A DNA stretch of 39,750 nt from an uncultured Lachnospiraceae bacterium. GTDB lineage: Bacteria > Bacillota > Clostridia > Lachnospirales > Lachnospiraceae. Position 1 is the first letter of the stretch, and every line of letters begins with the position of its first letter. The notes under the pieces are model-generated. The model searched no databases, had not been told where the DNA came from, and saw only the letters and a list, made by a program, of their open reading frames with translations. Where the stretch lies: contig CAMVOY010000018.1 in assembly GCA_947169235.1 (NCBI GenBank), forward strand, positions 1 through 39,750. The letters are read 5' to 3'. The translations under genes and the position numbers were made by a program. This document shows, in pieces, positions 1-7,676 of this stretch.

Positions 1-393
1 CCTGTGCTCAAACAACCCCAGCGTATGCAAAAGATCATCGATATCAAGCGGATTATCACTGAGATACGCCCCAACCTCGATATTTTCCTTTACATTCAGA
101 TTCGGGATCAGGTTATACATCTGAAAAATATACCCGAGATGGTTTCTCCTGTACGCCGTGAGCGCCTTTTCGCTCATATCGATAGTCTTTTCCCCGCCTA
201 TCGACACGTAACCCGAGTCAGCATCGTCGATCCCTCCTATTATATTAAGAAGCGTAGACTTTCCCGAACCCGATGGCCCGAGGAGCACACAAACATCGCC
301 CTTCTCAATCGAAAACGATATCCCCTTCAGCACCTCCACACGGTTATCTTCGTTTCCAAAGCTCTTGTGTATGTCGTTAATCTCAATAAACAT
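1..393 (-). CDS. ABC transporter ATP-binding protein (MacB/LolD type), 5' part only
   Basis: The first 131 codons are present; the rest runs off the left edge. The product is the nucleotide-binding subunit of an ABC transporter, which hydrolyses ATP on the cytoplasmic face to drive a membrane partner. The Walker A motif GPSGSGKST is at about residues 40-48, and the Q-loop region (IFQMYNLIPNLNVKENIE) follows near residue 90. The N-terminal pattern, with a short strand and then VEVLKGISFSIEKGD, is typical of the MacB/LolD/FtsE-like group that usually pairs with FtsX-like permeases (family knowledge). The ATG at 391-393 follows a GGAGG site five bases upstream. A good promoter and a small palindrome lie just upstream. 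The signature motif, Walker B and any permease gene are outside the window, so the substrate is unknown. Confidence 0.9.
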   Translation of the reverse strand, partial: MFIEINDIHKSFGNEDNRVEVLKGISFSIEKGDVCVLLGPSGSGKSTLLNIIGGIDDADSGYVSIGGEKTIDMSEKALTAYRRNHLGYIFQMYNLIPNLNVKENIEVGAYLSDNPLDIDDLLHTLGLFEHR

Positions 394-420
394 GTGCACC
401 TCCGTATTGACTTACCAAAA

Positions 421-434
421 TTAGTTTGCACTAA
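421..434. promoter_or_regulatory. Palindrome TTAGT-N4-ACTAA, possible operator for the ABC gene
   Basis: A perfect 5-bp inverted repeat with a 4-base spacer lies between the promoter -10 and the start codon of the ABC ATPase gene. The position, just downstream of the expected transcription start, and the TTAG/CTAA shape resemble sites for MarR-type repressors. That assignment is inference; no regulator gene for it is seen in the window. Confidence 0.35.
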
Positions 435-444
435 CCCCTTGAAC

Positions 445-473
445 ATAATACTCCTTAGCCGGAAAAAAGTCAA
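445..473 (-). promoter_or_regulatory. Promoter of the ABC ATPase gene
   Basis: TTGACT (468-473) and TATTAT (445-450) on the minus strand are separated by exactly 17 bases, a strong sigma-A-type promoter. It points at the ATPase start 52 bases away. Confidence 0.7.
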
Positions 474-505
474 CCCCTATGTCGACCAAATTTAGCAGGT
501 TTTTC

Positions 506-551
506 AAAAAAAAGAGATATGCATGCGTATCGATATACACATACATATCTC
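506..551 (-). terminator. Intrinsic terminator of the flavodiiron gene
   Basis: A 17-bp stem (arms 514-530 and 535-551, 4-base loop) pairs completely if two G-U wobbles are allowed in the minus-strand RNA. Eight U residues (A506-513) follow. It lies 24 bases past the flavodiiron stop codon. Confidence 0.85.
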
Positions 552-574
552 ATATTTCTTATATTAAGGAACGG

Positions 575-1747
575 TTATTTTGAGAGCAATTCCTCCGCAA
601 GAGCCTCCATCTGCGGAATGTCATCCGGCTTCATCTTTGACTTGATCGACACTGTGGTATCACAAATCGTGATATTTTTCATAGCCTCGAGTTTCTCTCT
701 GATCTTCTTTCCTGCAACCGGCGCCCAGCTTCCGTTATCCATGATCGCGACCTTTTTGTTCTGGAAATTTTTATGTCCGAGACGATACAGGAAGTTTTCC
801 ATTGTCGGGAAAAGTCCTCCGTCATATGTCGCGGATGCAAATACGATCTTGTCATATCTGAATGCATCCTCAACGCTCTCCGCGATATCCTCGCGTGACA
901 GATCGGTAACAACTACCTTCTTCGCACCCTTTGCGGTAAAGATCTCTCCGAGCTTCTCACAGGCCTTACCGGTGTTTCCGTGGATCGAGGTATACGCGAT
1001 AAACACACCATCATCCTCAGGCTCATACGCTGACCAGATCTGATATTTTCCAATATAGTAAGAAAGGTCCTCTTTGTCAGGAAGAATAGGCCCGTGGAGC
1101 GCGCAGATCTTCTGAATATCAAGTCCTGCAGCCTTTTTGAGGAGAGCCTGCGCCTGCGCACCGTACTTACCTACTATATTAAAGTAATATCTTCTCGCCT
1201 CACAAGCCCAGTCCTCATCCGTATCCAGAGTTCCGAACTTTCCGAAAGCATCAGCAGCAAAGAGGATCTTCTCGCTCGACTCGTAGCTCACCATCACCTC
1301 CGGCCAATGAACCATAGGCGCCATCACAAAGGTAAGTGTGTGACTTCCGAGCTCGAGAGTCTCACCCTCTCCCACCGGCTTCACTTTCTCACTATAATCC
1401 TTCTCAGTAAACTGCCCAAGCATTCCGGCTGACTTCGCACTTGTGATAATGGTAAGTGACGGATATTTCTCCATCACCGCTTCTATCGAGCCGCTATGAT
1501 CAGGCTCGAGATGCTGCACAACCAGATAATCAGGCGTACGTCCGGCGAGCTCTGTTTCCAGATTCTTCATCCATTCTTCCGTACCCCTCGGATCGACGGT
1601 ATCCATGATCGCAACCTTATCATCCAGGATCAGATATGAGTTGTATGCCATACCGTTGGGAACGATATACTGGCTCTCAAAAAGGTCCAGATCATGGTCA
1701 TCAACGCCGATGTAACGAATTGCTTCTGAAATCTCAATCTTGCTCAT
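575..1747 (-). CDS. fprA: Flavodiiron protein (A-type flavoprotein, O2/NO reductase)
   Basis: This 390-residue cytoplasmic enzyme reduces O2 to water and/or NO to N2O and protects anaerobes from oxidative or nitrosative stress (family knowledge). The N-terminal metallo-beta-lactamase domain carries the diiron motif H79-L-E81-P-D83-H84, followed by HWPEVM, AADAFGKFG and LHGPI segments that supply the remaining ligands. A flavodoxin domain starts near residue 247 with the FMN-loop sequence YTSIHGNTGK. There is no C-terminal rubredoxin or flavin reductase domain, so this is the minimal class A form and needs a separate electron donor. The ATG has an AGGAGAT site. The GH27 gene is 78 bases upstream with no clear terminator between them, so co-transcription is possible. 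A strong terminator follows. Confidence 0.93.
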   Translation of the reverse strand: MSKIEISEAIRYIGVDDHDLDLFESQYIVPNGMAYNSYLILDDKVAIMDTVDPRGTEEWMKNLETELAGRTPDYLVVQHLEPDHSGSIEAVMEKYPSLTIITSAKSAGMLGQFTEKDYSEKVKPVGEGETLELGSHTLTFVMAPMVHWPEVMVSYESSEKILFAADAFGKFGTLDTDEDWACEARRYYFNIVGKYGAQAQALLKKAAGLDIQKICALHGPILPDKEDLSYYIGKYQIWSAYEPEDDGVFIAYTSIHGNTGKACEKLGEIFTAKGAKKVVVTDLSREDIAESVEDAFRYDKIVFASATYDGGLFPTMENFLYRLGHKNFQNKKVAIMDNGSWAPVAGKKIREKLEAMKNITICDTTVSIKSKMKPDDIPQMEALAEELLSK

Positions 1748-1825
1748 AAGTTGTATCTCCTTTTAATATATTCTAGTCATTCCAACTATGTTTCTCTATA
1801 CAATCGTATAACCGAAAATATCTGT

Positions 1826-3079
1826 TTACTCCACTCTTATCAGTATACATCCATGTCCCGGTATCTCATCAGTCGATCGGATATTGATCTCTGTTCCCTT
1901 CCAGAGATCTATAGCCATACCATCCTTTTTGCTGATGAACGGCTTCGGACAAATAGGTGTTGCCGCGGTAGATATATTGAACATCGCCACATACTCTGCC
2001 TCGTCATAGCGATCCTTCGCTCTCCACACGATCACATCCGTATCGCGATAGGCTTCTCTCGCACCCGTAGACACCTCAGTGAGCCTCAGTACCTGCAGGT
2101 TTGTCAGTAACCCTATGGTCTCCTGATCAAGCTTGTTCATCTCTGAGCCTATCATAAGCGGAGATCTGAAGATACTCCACAATGCTATCATACTTTTCTC
2201 TTCTTCTATCGTAAGACTTGTTCTGTGCTCATTGCCAAATCCGATCCCCAGAAGTCCTACCGGAAGGTCTCCACAGTCCGGGAACCCCTCATCAGACGGC
2301 TTTCCCATCCAAGACTTACATACATCGAACATCGCGCGAAGCTCTTCCCAGCTGTCACCGATCGGCTCAGCCATCCTCCACAATTCAGCATTCGATCTGT
2401 AAAAATCACACAGTTCCAGATCTGCCGGTCCCGGAGCCAAAGACAGGATCATGTCACGAGAGCATTTGTCCATCGCCTGACGGATCATCTCAGCCTCTGC
2501 CTTTTCTTCTTCCGTCTCCAGTCTGCAGATATCCTCACACTTAACAAAATCCACTCCCCATTCGGCATAAAGCTCGAAGAGAGAATCGTAGTATTCCTGA
2601 GCCCCCGCTTTTTTGATATCAACTCCATACATATCGGGATTCCATGTGCTTATCGAGTATGGATTCGCGATCTGATTGGCAGTTATCTCAGTGTTCCACA
2701 ACTTACTATGTGTATGCGCAGCCACACGCGGGATACCTCTCAGCATCGTGATACCGAACTTCAGTCCCAGTCCGTGGATATAGCTCGCCAACGGAGCAAA
2801 CCCGGCTCCTGCAGCAGCCGAAGGGAACTTCTGAACACACGGAAACGGCCTCGAATACTCATCTATCTCCATTCTGTTGAACGGAACATAGATATCCTCA
2901 CCGGGCTCCGGTACCGATGTATATGAATACCAGTCCGCATCAATAACGATATACTCCCAGCCGAAATCCTTCAGATTTTCAGCCATGAAGTCTGCATTTG
3001 CACGTACCTGGTTCTCGTTGACATTCACACCATAACAGCTGAAGCTGTTCCATCCCATAGGTGGTCTGATCAGATCCAT
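1826..3079 (-). CDS. GH27-family protein (alpha-galactosidase-like) with altered catalytic positions
   Basis: The 417-residue protein has the GH27 (beta/alpha)8 layout: PPMGWNSFSCYG at the N-terminus, VIDADWY, GLKFGITMLRG, WGVDFVKCEDIC, a middle WRMAEPIGDSW segment, and ALWSIFRSPLMIGSEM before a C-terminal beta domain. No signal peptide is seen, so it is probably cytoplasmic. The nucleophile position (K-x-D in the family) reads K-C-E182-D183. The acid/base position (R-x-x-x-D in the family) reads R-M-A-E238-P239. Both therefore deviate from known GH27 enzymes, and activity cannot be assumed. The ATG at 3077-3079 was chosen because GGGAGGA lies seven bases upstream; a longer TTG-started reading would begin only six codons earlier, inside that ribosome site region. 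Confidence 0.85.
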   Translation of the reverse strand: MDLIRPPMGWNSFSCYGVNVNENQVRANADFMAENLKDFGWEYIVIDADWYSYTSVPEPGEDIYVPFNRMEIDEYSRPFPCVQKFPSAAAGAGFAPLASYIHGLGLKFGITMLRGIPRVAAHTHSKLWNTEITANQIANPYSISTWNPDMYGVDIKKAGAQEYYDSLFELYAEWGVDFVKCEDICRLETEEEKAEAEMIRQAMDKCSRDMILSLAPGPADLELCDFYRSNAELWRMAEPIGDSWEELRAMFDVCKSWMGKPSDEGFPDCGDLPVGLLGIGFGNEHRTSLTIEEEKSMIALWSIFRSPLMIGSEMNKLDQETIGLLTNLQVLRLTEVSTGAREAYRDTDVIVWRAKDRYDEAEYVAMFNISTAATPICPKPFISKKDGMAIDLWKGTEINIRSTDEIPGHGCILIRVE

Positions 3080-3158
3080 ATCGTATCCTCCCTGCAAGTG
3101 TTTGTGTAGTCGAACTTACTGAATATTTATTTTACCATAAACCGATAAAAAAAACAAC

Positions 3159-3210
3159 AAAAAAAGCGTGAGTCATACGTGCCAAACTCAGCACGTCGGA
3201 CTCACACTTT
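3159..3210 (-). terminator. Terminator of metY-cysK
   Basis: A two-segment stem (GTGAGTC 3168-3174 with GACTCAC 3199-3205, and ACGTGC 3177-3182 with GCACGT 3191-3196) is followed on the minus strand by seven U (A3159-3165). It starts 22 bases after the cysK stop. T residues on the other side could make it work in both directions. Confidence 0.85.
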
Positions 3211-3231
3211 TTAAAGTCTTATTCTCGCGTA

Positions 3232-4158
3232 TCACTCAAAAAGCGGTGTGGACAGATATCTGTCTCCCGTATCCGGGAATACTGCAAGTATCGTTTTTCC
3301 TTTATTCTCAGGTCTCTTTGCAAGCTCAGTTGCAGCCCACAACGCAGCGCCTGCGGAGATTCCGGTGAACACGCCGTCAGTACGTACGACCTCTCCTCCG
3401 GTAGCAAATGCATCATCGTTTTCCACGGTGATTATCTCATCATATACGCCGGTGTCAAGTGTATCAGGAACAAATCCCGCGCCGATTCCCTGAATCTTGT
3501 GCGCACCGCTCTCTCCCTTTGAAAGAACAGGTGATGAAGCAGGCTCTACAGCCACTACCTTCACGTTGGGATTCTTTTCCTTAAGATATTTTCCGACACC
3601 GGAAAGAGTACCTCCGGTACCGACTCCCGCTACGAAGATATCGACCTTTCCATCTGTCTGCTCCCAGATCTCAGGTCCGGTTGTCTCGTAGTGCGCCTGA
3701 GGATTCAGCGCATTTACGAACTGTCCCGGTATAAAGCTTCCCGGAAGCTCATTTGCAAGCTCCTCAGCCTTAGCTATGGCACCTTTCATACCCTGTGAAC
3801 CATCTGTCAGCACGAGTTCTGCGCCATAAGCCTTCATCATGTTACGTCTCTCCACACTCATCGTCTCCGGCATCGTGATGATGATACGGATACCAAGTGC
3901 GGCAGCGATCGCAGAAAGACCGATACCGGTATTTCCGCTTGTCGGCTCTATGATCACGGAATCCTTATTGATCTTTCCTGTCTCATAAGCATCGAGAAGG
4001 ATCTTTTTTGCGATACGATCCTTGACGCTTCCCGCCGGATTGAACGCTTCCAGCTTTGCGAGAACCGTTGCCTCAAGTCCGAGTTTCTTCTCATAATTAA
4101 CCAACTCCAACACAGGCGTGTTTCCCACAAGATCCATTATACTTTTGTTGATAGCCAT
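3232..4158 (-). CDS. cysK: Cysteine synthase (O-acetylserine sulfhydrylase)
   Basis: This 308-residue PLP enzyme makes cysteine from O-acetylserine and sulfide in the cytoplasm. The PLP lysine is K46 in NPAGSVKDR. The substrate loop TSGNTG and the phosphate-binding loop GTGGTLSG are both intact, and the length matches the family. The ATG follows an AAGGAGG site. The gene starts 18 bases after metY and shares its terminator, so the two form one operon. In Bacillus, CysK also binds the Rrf2 regulator CymR to sense O-acetylserine (established knowledge). The Rrf2 gene two genes upstream makes the same arrangement plausible here, as an inference. Confidence 0.95.
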   Translation of the reverse strand: MAINKSIMDLVGNTPVLELVNYEKKLGLEATVLAKLEAFNPAGSVKDRIAKKILLDAYETGKINKDSVIIEPTSGNTGIGLSAIAAALGIRIIITMPETMSVERRNMMKAYGAELVLTDGSQGMKGAIAKAEELANELPGSFIPGQFVNALNPQAHYETTGPEIWEQTDGKVDIFVAGVGTGGTLSGVGKYLKEKNPNVKVVAVEPASSPVLSKGESGAHKIQGIGAGFVPDTLDTGVYDEIITVENDDAFATGGEVVRTDGVFTGISAGAALWAATELAKRPENKGKTILAVFPDTGDRYLSTPLFE

Positions 4159-4176
4159 AATATAAACCTCCTTGCT

Positions 4177-5484
4177 TTAGTTTACTGCTTTAAACGCCTC
4201 TTCCAGATCCTCGATGATATCATCGATATGCTCTGTACCGATTGAAAGGCGAATAGTGTTTCTCTTGATACCGACACTCAACAACTCCTCATCACTCATC
4301 TGAGAATGTGTTGTGCTGGCCGGATGTATCACGAGTGATTTCACGTCGGCAACGTTAGCAAGCAGAGAGAAAATCTCAAGATTGTCAATAAAGTCCTTTG
4401 CTTTTCTCTCATCACCCTTAATCTCAAATGTGAAGATAGTTCCTCCTCCGTTCGGGAAGTATTTTTTATAAAGCTCCTGCTCTTTAGGATCGGTAGATAC
4501 CGAAGGATGATGAACAGCCTCTACCTGAGGATGCTCGTTCAGATACTTGGCAACCTTCAACGCATTCTCAGTATGACGCTCTACTCTGAGTGACAGAGTC
4601 TCCAGTCCCTGCAAAAAGAAAAATGCATGGAACGGTGAAAGTGTCGCACCGGTATCTCTAAGCAGGATCGCTCTGATCTTAGTAACAAACGCAGCCGGTC
4701 CAACTGCCTCTGTAAAGCTGATCCCATGATAACTCGGGTTCGGCTTGGTCAGAGAATCAAATCTTCCACTAGCTGCCCAGTCAAACTTTCCGCTGTCGAC
4801 GATCACACCACCGATCGTAGTTCCATGACCACCGATAAACTTGGTTGCCGAATGAACAACGATATCAGCGCCCCACTCGATCGGACGAACGAGATAAGGA
4901 GTAGCAAATGTGTTGTCCACTACCAAAGGCAGTCCGTGCTTATGTGCTATCTGAGCGACAGCCTCGATATCAACAACATCTGACTTCGGGTTTCCGAGAG
5001 TCTCGATAAATACGCCCTTTGTTTCAGGCTTGATAGCACCTTCGAGTGCACCCAGATCATCGGGAGATACGAATGTTGTATCTATACCGTAGTTCGGAAG
5101 TGTGTGCTCAAGAAGATTGTAAGTACCTCCATATATATTGGAAGCTGATACGATATGTCCACCACCCTCGCCGAGAGTCTGGAAAACATAGCTGATCGCA
5201 GCCGCACCACTCGCTACACCGAGCGCTGCCACACCACCCTCTAAAGCTGCAATTCTCTTTTCAAACACATCCTGTGTCGGATTTGTAAGTCTTCCATAAA
5301 TATTACCTGCATCAGCCAGACCGAAACGTGCCTCAGCATGATCACTGTTATGGAATACATAGGATGAAGTCTGATAGATCGGAACCGCTCTTGAATCAGT
5401 AACCGGATCAGCCTCCTCCTGGCCTACATGTAACTGTAATGTCTCAAAACGTAAGTTTCTGTCCTTGTACTCTTTCTTGCTCAT
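4177..5484 (-). CDS. metY: O-acetylhomoserine sulfhydrylase (aminocarboxypropyltransferase)
   Basis: This 435-residue PLP enzyme of the Cys/Met-metabolism family makes homocysteine from O-acetylhomoserine and sulfide. The PLP lysine is K215 in HSATKFIGGHG. The long form, with the GVASGAAAI start of the cofactor domain and the C-terminal VKSLVIHPASTTH segment, is typical of MetY rather than the shorter MetB/MetC. The ATG at 5482-5484 follows a GGAGGG site; an in-frame ATG 20 codons upstream lies in the operator region and lacks a ribosome site. It is the first gene of the metY-cysK operon, under a strong promoter with an inverted repeat at the start site. Cystathionine gamma-synthase activity cannot be excluded from sequence alone. 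Confidence 0.93.
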   Translation of the reverse strand: MSKKEYKDRNLRFETLQLHVGQEEADPVTDSRAVPIYQTSSYVFHNSDHAEARFGLADAGNIYGRLTNPTQDVFEKRIAALEGGVAALGVASGAAAISYVFQTLGEGGGHIVSASNIYGGTYNLLEHTLPNYGIDTTFVSPDDLGALEGAIKPETKGVFIETLGNPKSDVVDIEAVAQIAHKHGLPLVVDNTFATPYLVRPIEWGADIVVHSATKFIGGHGTTIGGVIVDSGKFDWAASGRFDSLTKPNPSYHGISFTEAVGPAAFVTKIRAILLRDTGATLSPFHAFFFLQGLETLSLRVERHTENALKVAKYLNEHPQVEAVHHPSVSTDPKEQELYKKYFPNGGGTIFTFEIKGDERKAKDFIDNLEIFSLLANVADVKSLVIHPASTTHSQMSDEELLSVGIKRNTIRLSIGTEHIDDIIEDLEEAFKAVN

Positions 5485-5534
5485 TTTTGCGCCCTCCTTT
5501 TTCTCTTGTCTTCTTTTATGGATATTCGGAATTC

Positions 5535-5579
5535 TATACTCCATAATTCATAGCGTTTCGGTATGAATTATCAAGTATG
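5535..5579. promoter_or_regulatory. Inverted-repeat operator at the metY transcription start
   Basis: Perfect 10-bp arms ATAATTCATA (5543-5552) and TATGAATTAT (5562-5571) flank a 9-base spacer. The outer TATACT (5535-5540) and AGTATG (5574-5579) extend the symmetry with one mismatch. The repeat begins six bases downstream of the metY -10 box and covers the expected start site and early leader. It is probably the site of the adjacent Rrf2 regulator. In RNA it could also form a leader hairpin, though no U-run follows. Confidence 0.6.
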
Positions 5580-5584
5580 GGCAT

Positions 5585-5613
5585 ATGATACAACAAAGAA
5601 TACGCATTGTCAA
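5585..5613 (-). promoter_or_regulatory. metY-cysK promoter
   Basis: Minus-strand TTGACA (5608-5613) and TATCAT (5585-5590) are spaced by 17 bases. The expected transcription start falls at the edge of the inverted repeat described just downstream. Confidence 0.8.
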
Positions 5614-5702
5614 GAGTTATTTTCATATTTTCCTATCTTTTTACTAGGATATTGTCAAAAGTGCCGAAAATCCGAACCTTTCAGGGGTATAGGCTTTTCT
5701 TA

Positions 5703-6137
5703 TCATATGCAATAATCTCCGTTTATCGAGGTCTGCCACTCCTTTATATCCTGAAGCGTGATCCCATCGACAACTTCATTCACTGCATCGTAGATCTTTT
5801 TCCATATGATAACGGTCGAGCATTGATTCTTTCTCGGACAGTCATGGATGGACTCATCTGCACAATCCACCGGCGCAAGGCTCCCCTCCGTCAACCTGAG
5901 GATATCTCCTACCGTATACTCAGATGGTTTTCTGGTGAGCAGATATCCACCCTGCGGACCCCTGATACTACGTACAAATCCAGCTTTATTAAGTATTGAT
6001 ATAATTTGCTCCAGATACTTTTCAGAGATGCTCTGTTTCTCCGCAATCTCTCTAATCCTAACCGGCCTGTCACTTTCGCGCATACTGATCTCCAGCATAA
6101 GCCTGAGTGCATATCTTCCCTTAGTTGATATCTTCAT
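5703..6137 (-). CDS. Rrf2-family transcriptional regulator, CymR/IscR-like
   Basis: This 144-residue DNA-binding protein begins MKISTKGRYALRLML, the hallmark of the Rrf2 winged-helix family. SEKYLEQIISILNKAGFVRSIRGPQGGY matches the recognition helix and wing. Three cysteines follow in C-x7-C-x5-C spacing (ending PRKNQC), which in some relatives bind an Fe-S cluster; whether they do here is unknown. The start at 6135-6137 follows an AGGAGG site; an upstream in-frame ATG lacks one. It lies just upstream of metY-cysK in the same direction, with its own promoter, so the likely role is sulfur or cysteine control like CymR. IscR-like Fe-S regulation is the alternative, but no isc genes are present in the window. 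Confidence 0.9.
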   Translation of the reverse strand: MKISTKGRYALRLMLEISMRESDRPVRIREIAEKQSISEKYLEQIISILNKAGFVRSIRGPQGGYLLTRKPSEYTVGDILRLTEGSLAPVDCADESIHDCPRKNQCSTVIIWKKIYDAVNEVVDGITLQDIKEWQTSINGDYCI

Positions 6138-6217
6138 TTCAACCTCCTCATTTATCAAACGACATGGTCTCGGATTCATAGACTCCCACTATCCATCGGA
6201 CCATCATACCCTTAACC

Positions 6218-6268
6218 AAAAAAGAAATCCCGTATATCCTACTATGTCAGTATGATAATACGAGATTT
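6218..6268 (-). terminator. Terminator of the sortase gene
   Basis: 11-bp arms (6225-6235 and 6258-6268, one G-U pair) are followed on the minus strand by C and six U (A6218-6223). It lies 31 bases past the sortase stop and physically overlaps the rrf2 promoter. Confidence 0.65.
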
Positions 6269-6280
6269 ACTCTTTGTCAA
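6252..6280 (-). promoter_or_regulatory. Promoter of the Rrf2 gene
   Basis: TTGACA (6275-6280) and TATCAT (6252-6257) are separated by 17 bases on the minus strand. The spacer contains one arm of the sortase terminator. Transcripts starting here begin inside the terminator loop and so lack the 5' arm. Confidence 0.7.
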
Positions 6281-6299
6281 GTTATTTTTATTCGGATCG

Positions 6300-7100
6300 T
6301 TACTCTTCTATCTTTCTGGCAACTACCACGAATCTTCCTTCGTCGGTGTGATACGCACATGTGACCAGCGATAACAGCTGCTCGCCATACTTGGGCTTGA
6401 CACCCGTTTTGTAAGCGGAAAGCTTCATAATTCCCTTCACGTATTCATCAAAACGCTTTTCTGTGAGCTTTCCTATATACTCATAATACTTAAAAGCCTT
6501 CTCGGTCTCCTTAAATACCTTGGAACGGAAAGCCGCAACGATCTCATACTTGCCCTTTTCATAAAGAGTGTCGAACTTGATGATCTTGTGCTTTTTATAG
6601 AAGCTTTCCTTCTCGAAATCCATCAGATGAGCAAACATCATTCCGCTTCTCATATGATGCCCGTATATCAGGAGGTTATTGTTCGGATCATCCGGGTCAC
6701 AAGCTGCATCCAGGAACGGAAGGCCGTTGGAATCCTCTTTTTTATCGAAGTTTCTGTGAATATAGTATTCATTATCCAGAGGAGTATACATAACAGGATA
6801 GTTGATCGGCGTATCATCAATCTTTATCCACCCCATTACATCGTTATTCTTTTTATAGAGCTTTTTGTACTTTTTAAGAACGTGCTTCTTCTGGCCGGAC
6901 GGAGCCACGATCTCGATATCCTCAGCGATGTCCGGCGCATCCTCGGGCTCTGCTTCCGTCTCATCGACCAGCTGCTCGAGCTCCTCTATCCTGTCGCTCG
7001 CCTCACCTGCATCACGATAGTAACTATAAAGGAACCATCCACATCCGATAAAAATGGCGGCAAACACGACGATAAGGATATTCATAACTATTTTTTTCAT
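6300..7100 (-). CDS. srtB: Class B sortase
   Basis: This 266-residue membrane-anchored transpeptidase cuts sorting motifs and joins surface proteins to the peptidoglycan. An N-terminal membrane segment (about residues 5-25) is followed by an acidic spacer (ELEQLVDETEAEPEDAPD). The catalytic histidine is in LLIYGHHM, the cysteine is C248 in SLVTCAYH, and the arginine is in DEGRFVVVARK. The spacing and the helix between histidine and cysteine fit class B. The ATG at 7098-7100 follows GGGAGAGAG. Class B enzymes of some clostridia use (S/P)PxTG motifs (known for Clostridioides difficile SrtB). The 2086-residue protein encoded at 14303-20563 ends with SPQTG, which makes it the obvious substrate. 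Confidence 0.92.
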   Translation of the reverse strand: MKKIVMNILIVVFAAIFIGCGWFLYSYYRDAGEASDRIEELEQLVDETEAEPEDAPDIAEDIEIVAPSGQKKHVLKKYKKLYKKNNDVMGWIKIDDTPINYPVMYTPLDNEYYIHRNFDKKEDSNGLPFLDAACDPDDPNNNLLIYGHHMRSGMMFAHLMDFEKESFYKKHKIIKFDTLYEKGKYEIVAAFRSKVFKETEKAFKYYEYIGKLTEKRFDEYVKGIMKLSAYKTGVKPKYGEQLLSLVTCAYHTDEGRFVVVARKIEE

Positions 7101-7150
7101 ACGCAACTCTCTCCCGCTCTCTACACAGTTCAGCCTACCGTTCCCTTTAT

Positions 7151-7618
7151 TCAGTCTTCCAAGGATCTTCTCATCGGCGTATACCTGATCCCATCTCTCT
7201 TTTCCTCAGGTCCCAAAGCCTTAAAGCCCACTGCTTTATAAAACCCGACCGCATAAGGTGACGAGTTTACGGTGATCTGAGGTATCTCCGGCTTTTGTGC
7301 CTTCACATCCGATATCGCGATACGAACAAGCCTGCTGGCGATACCCAGATGATGAAATCTCTTCCTGACAAAAAGAAGACTTATGTGCTGCCCCTCTCTG
7401 AGGGCCACCACTCCGACCAGGTAGCTGTTCTGATAACAGCCCCACAACTTCATCTCTCCTTTGTCAAGTCGATCCCTCATCGAATGATACTCAATAAAGT
7501 GTTGAAAAGTCTTTACGCCCATCTCCTCATAGTCAGGCGCCTCAAACTCATCAAAAACCTCCCACACCAACTCGAGAGCATCACGGAGTTTATCCTCTCT
7601 AAGCCTGCATATTTGCAT
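7151..7618 (-). CDS. GNAT-family N-acetyltransferase
   Basis: This roughly 155-residue protein has the GNAT acetyl-CoA-binding core: LLFVRKRFHHLGIASRLV (motif A with a modified R/Q-x-x-G-x-A loop) and NSSPYAVGFYKAVGFKALG near the C-terminus. It transfers an acetyl group to an unknown small molecule or protein amine. The ATG at 7616-7618 is preferred, because GGGAG is ten bases upstream; a GTG three codons earlier would be only one base from that site. It sits between icd and the sortase gene in the same direction. The substrate cannot be predicted. Confidence 0.85.
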   Translation of the reverse strand: MQICRLREDKLRDALELVWEVFDEFEAPDYEEMGVKTFQHFIEYHSMRDRLDKGEMKLWGCYQNSYLVGVVALREGQHISLLFVRKRFHHLGIASRLVRIAISDVKAQKPEIPQITVNSSPYAVGFYKAVGFKALGPEEKRDGIRYTPMRRSLED

Positions 7619-7676
7619 ATATTTCACGCTCCCAACCTATTTACAATCACTGTACATTCCCACAGCACAATTTTCA

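Noticed and set aside
575-1747. Rubredoxin-fused or flavin-reductase-fused flavodiiron protein
   Set aside because: The protein ends after the flavodoxin domain, with no CxxC pair or additional domain.
5640-5660. Second promoter upstream of metY (TTGACA near 5654)
   Set aside because: No acceptable -10 at 16-18 bases; the promoter at 5585-5613 is much better.
5485-5702. SAM riboswitch or T-box before metY
   Set aside because: No conserved SAM-I or T-box sequence was recognised, and the strong promoter leaves too short a leader.
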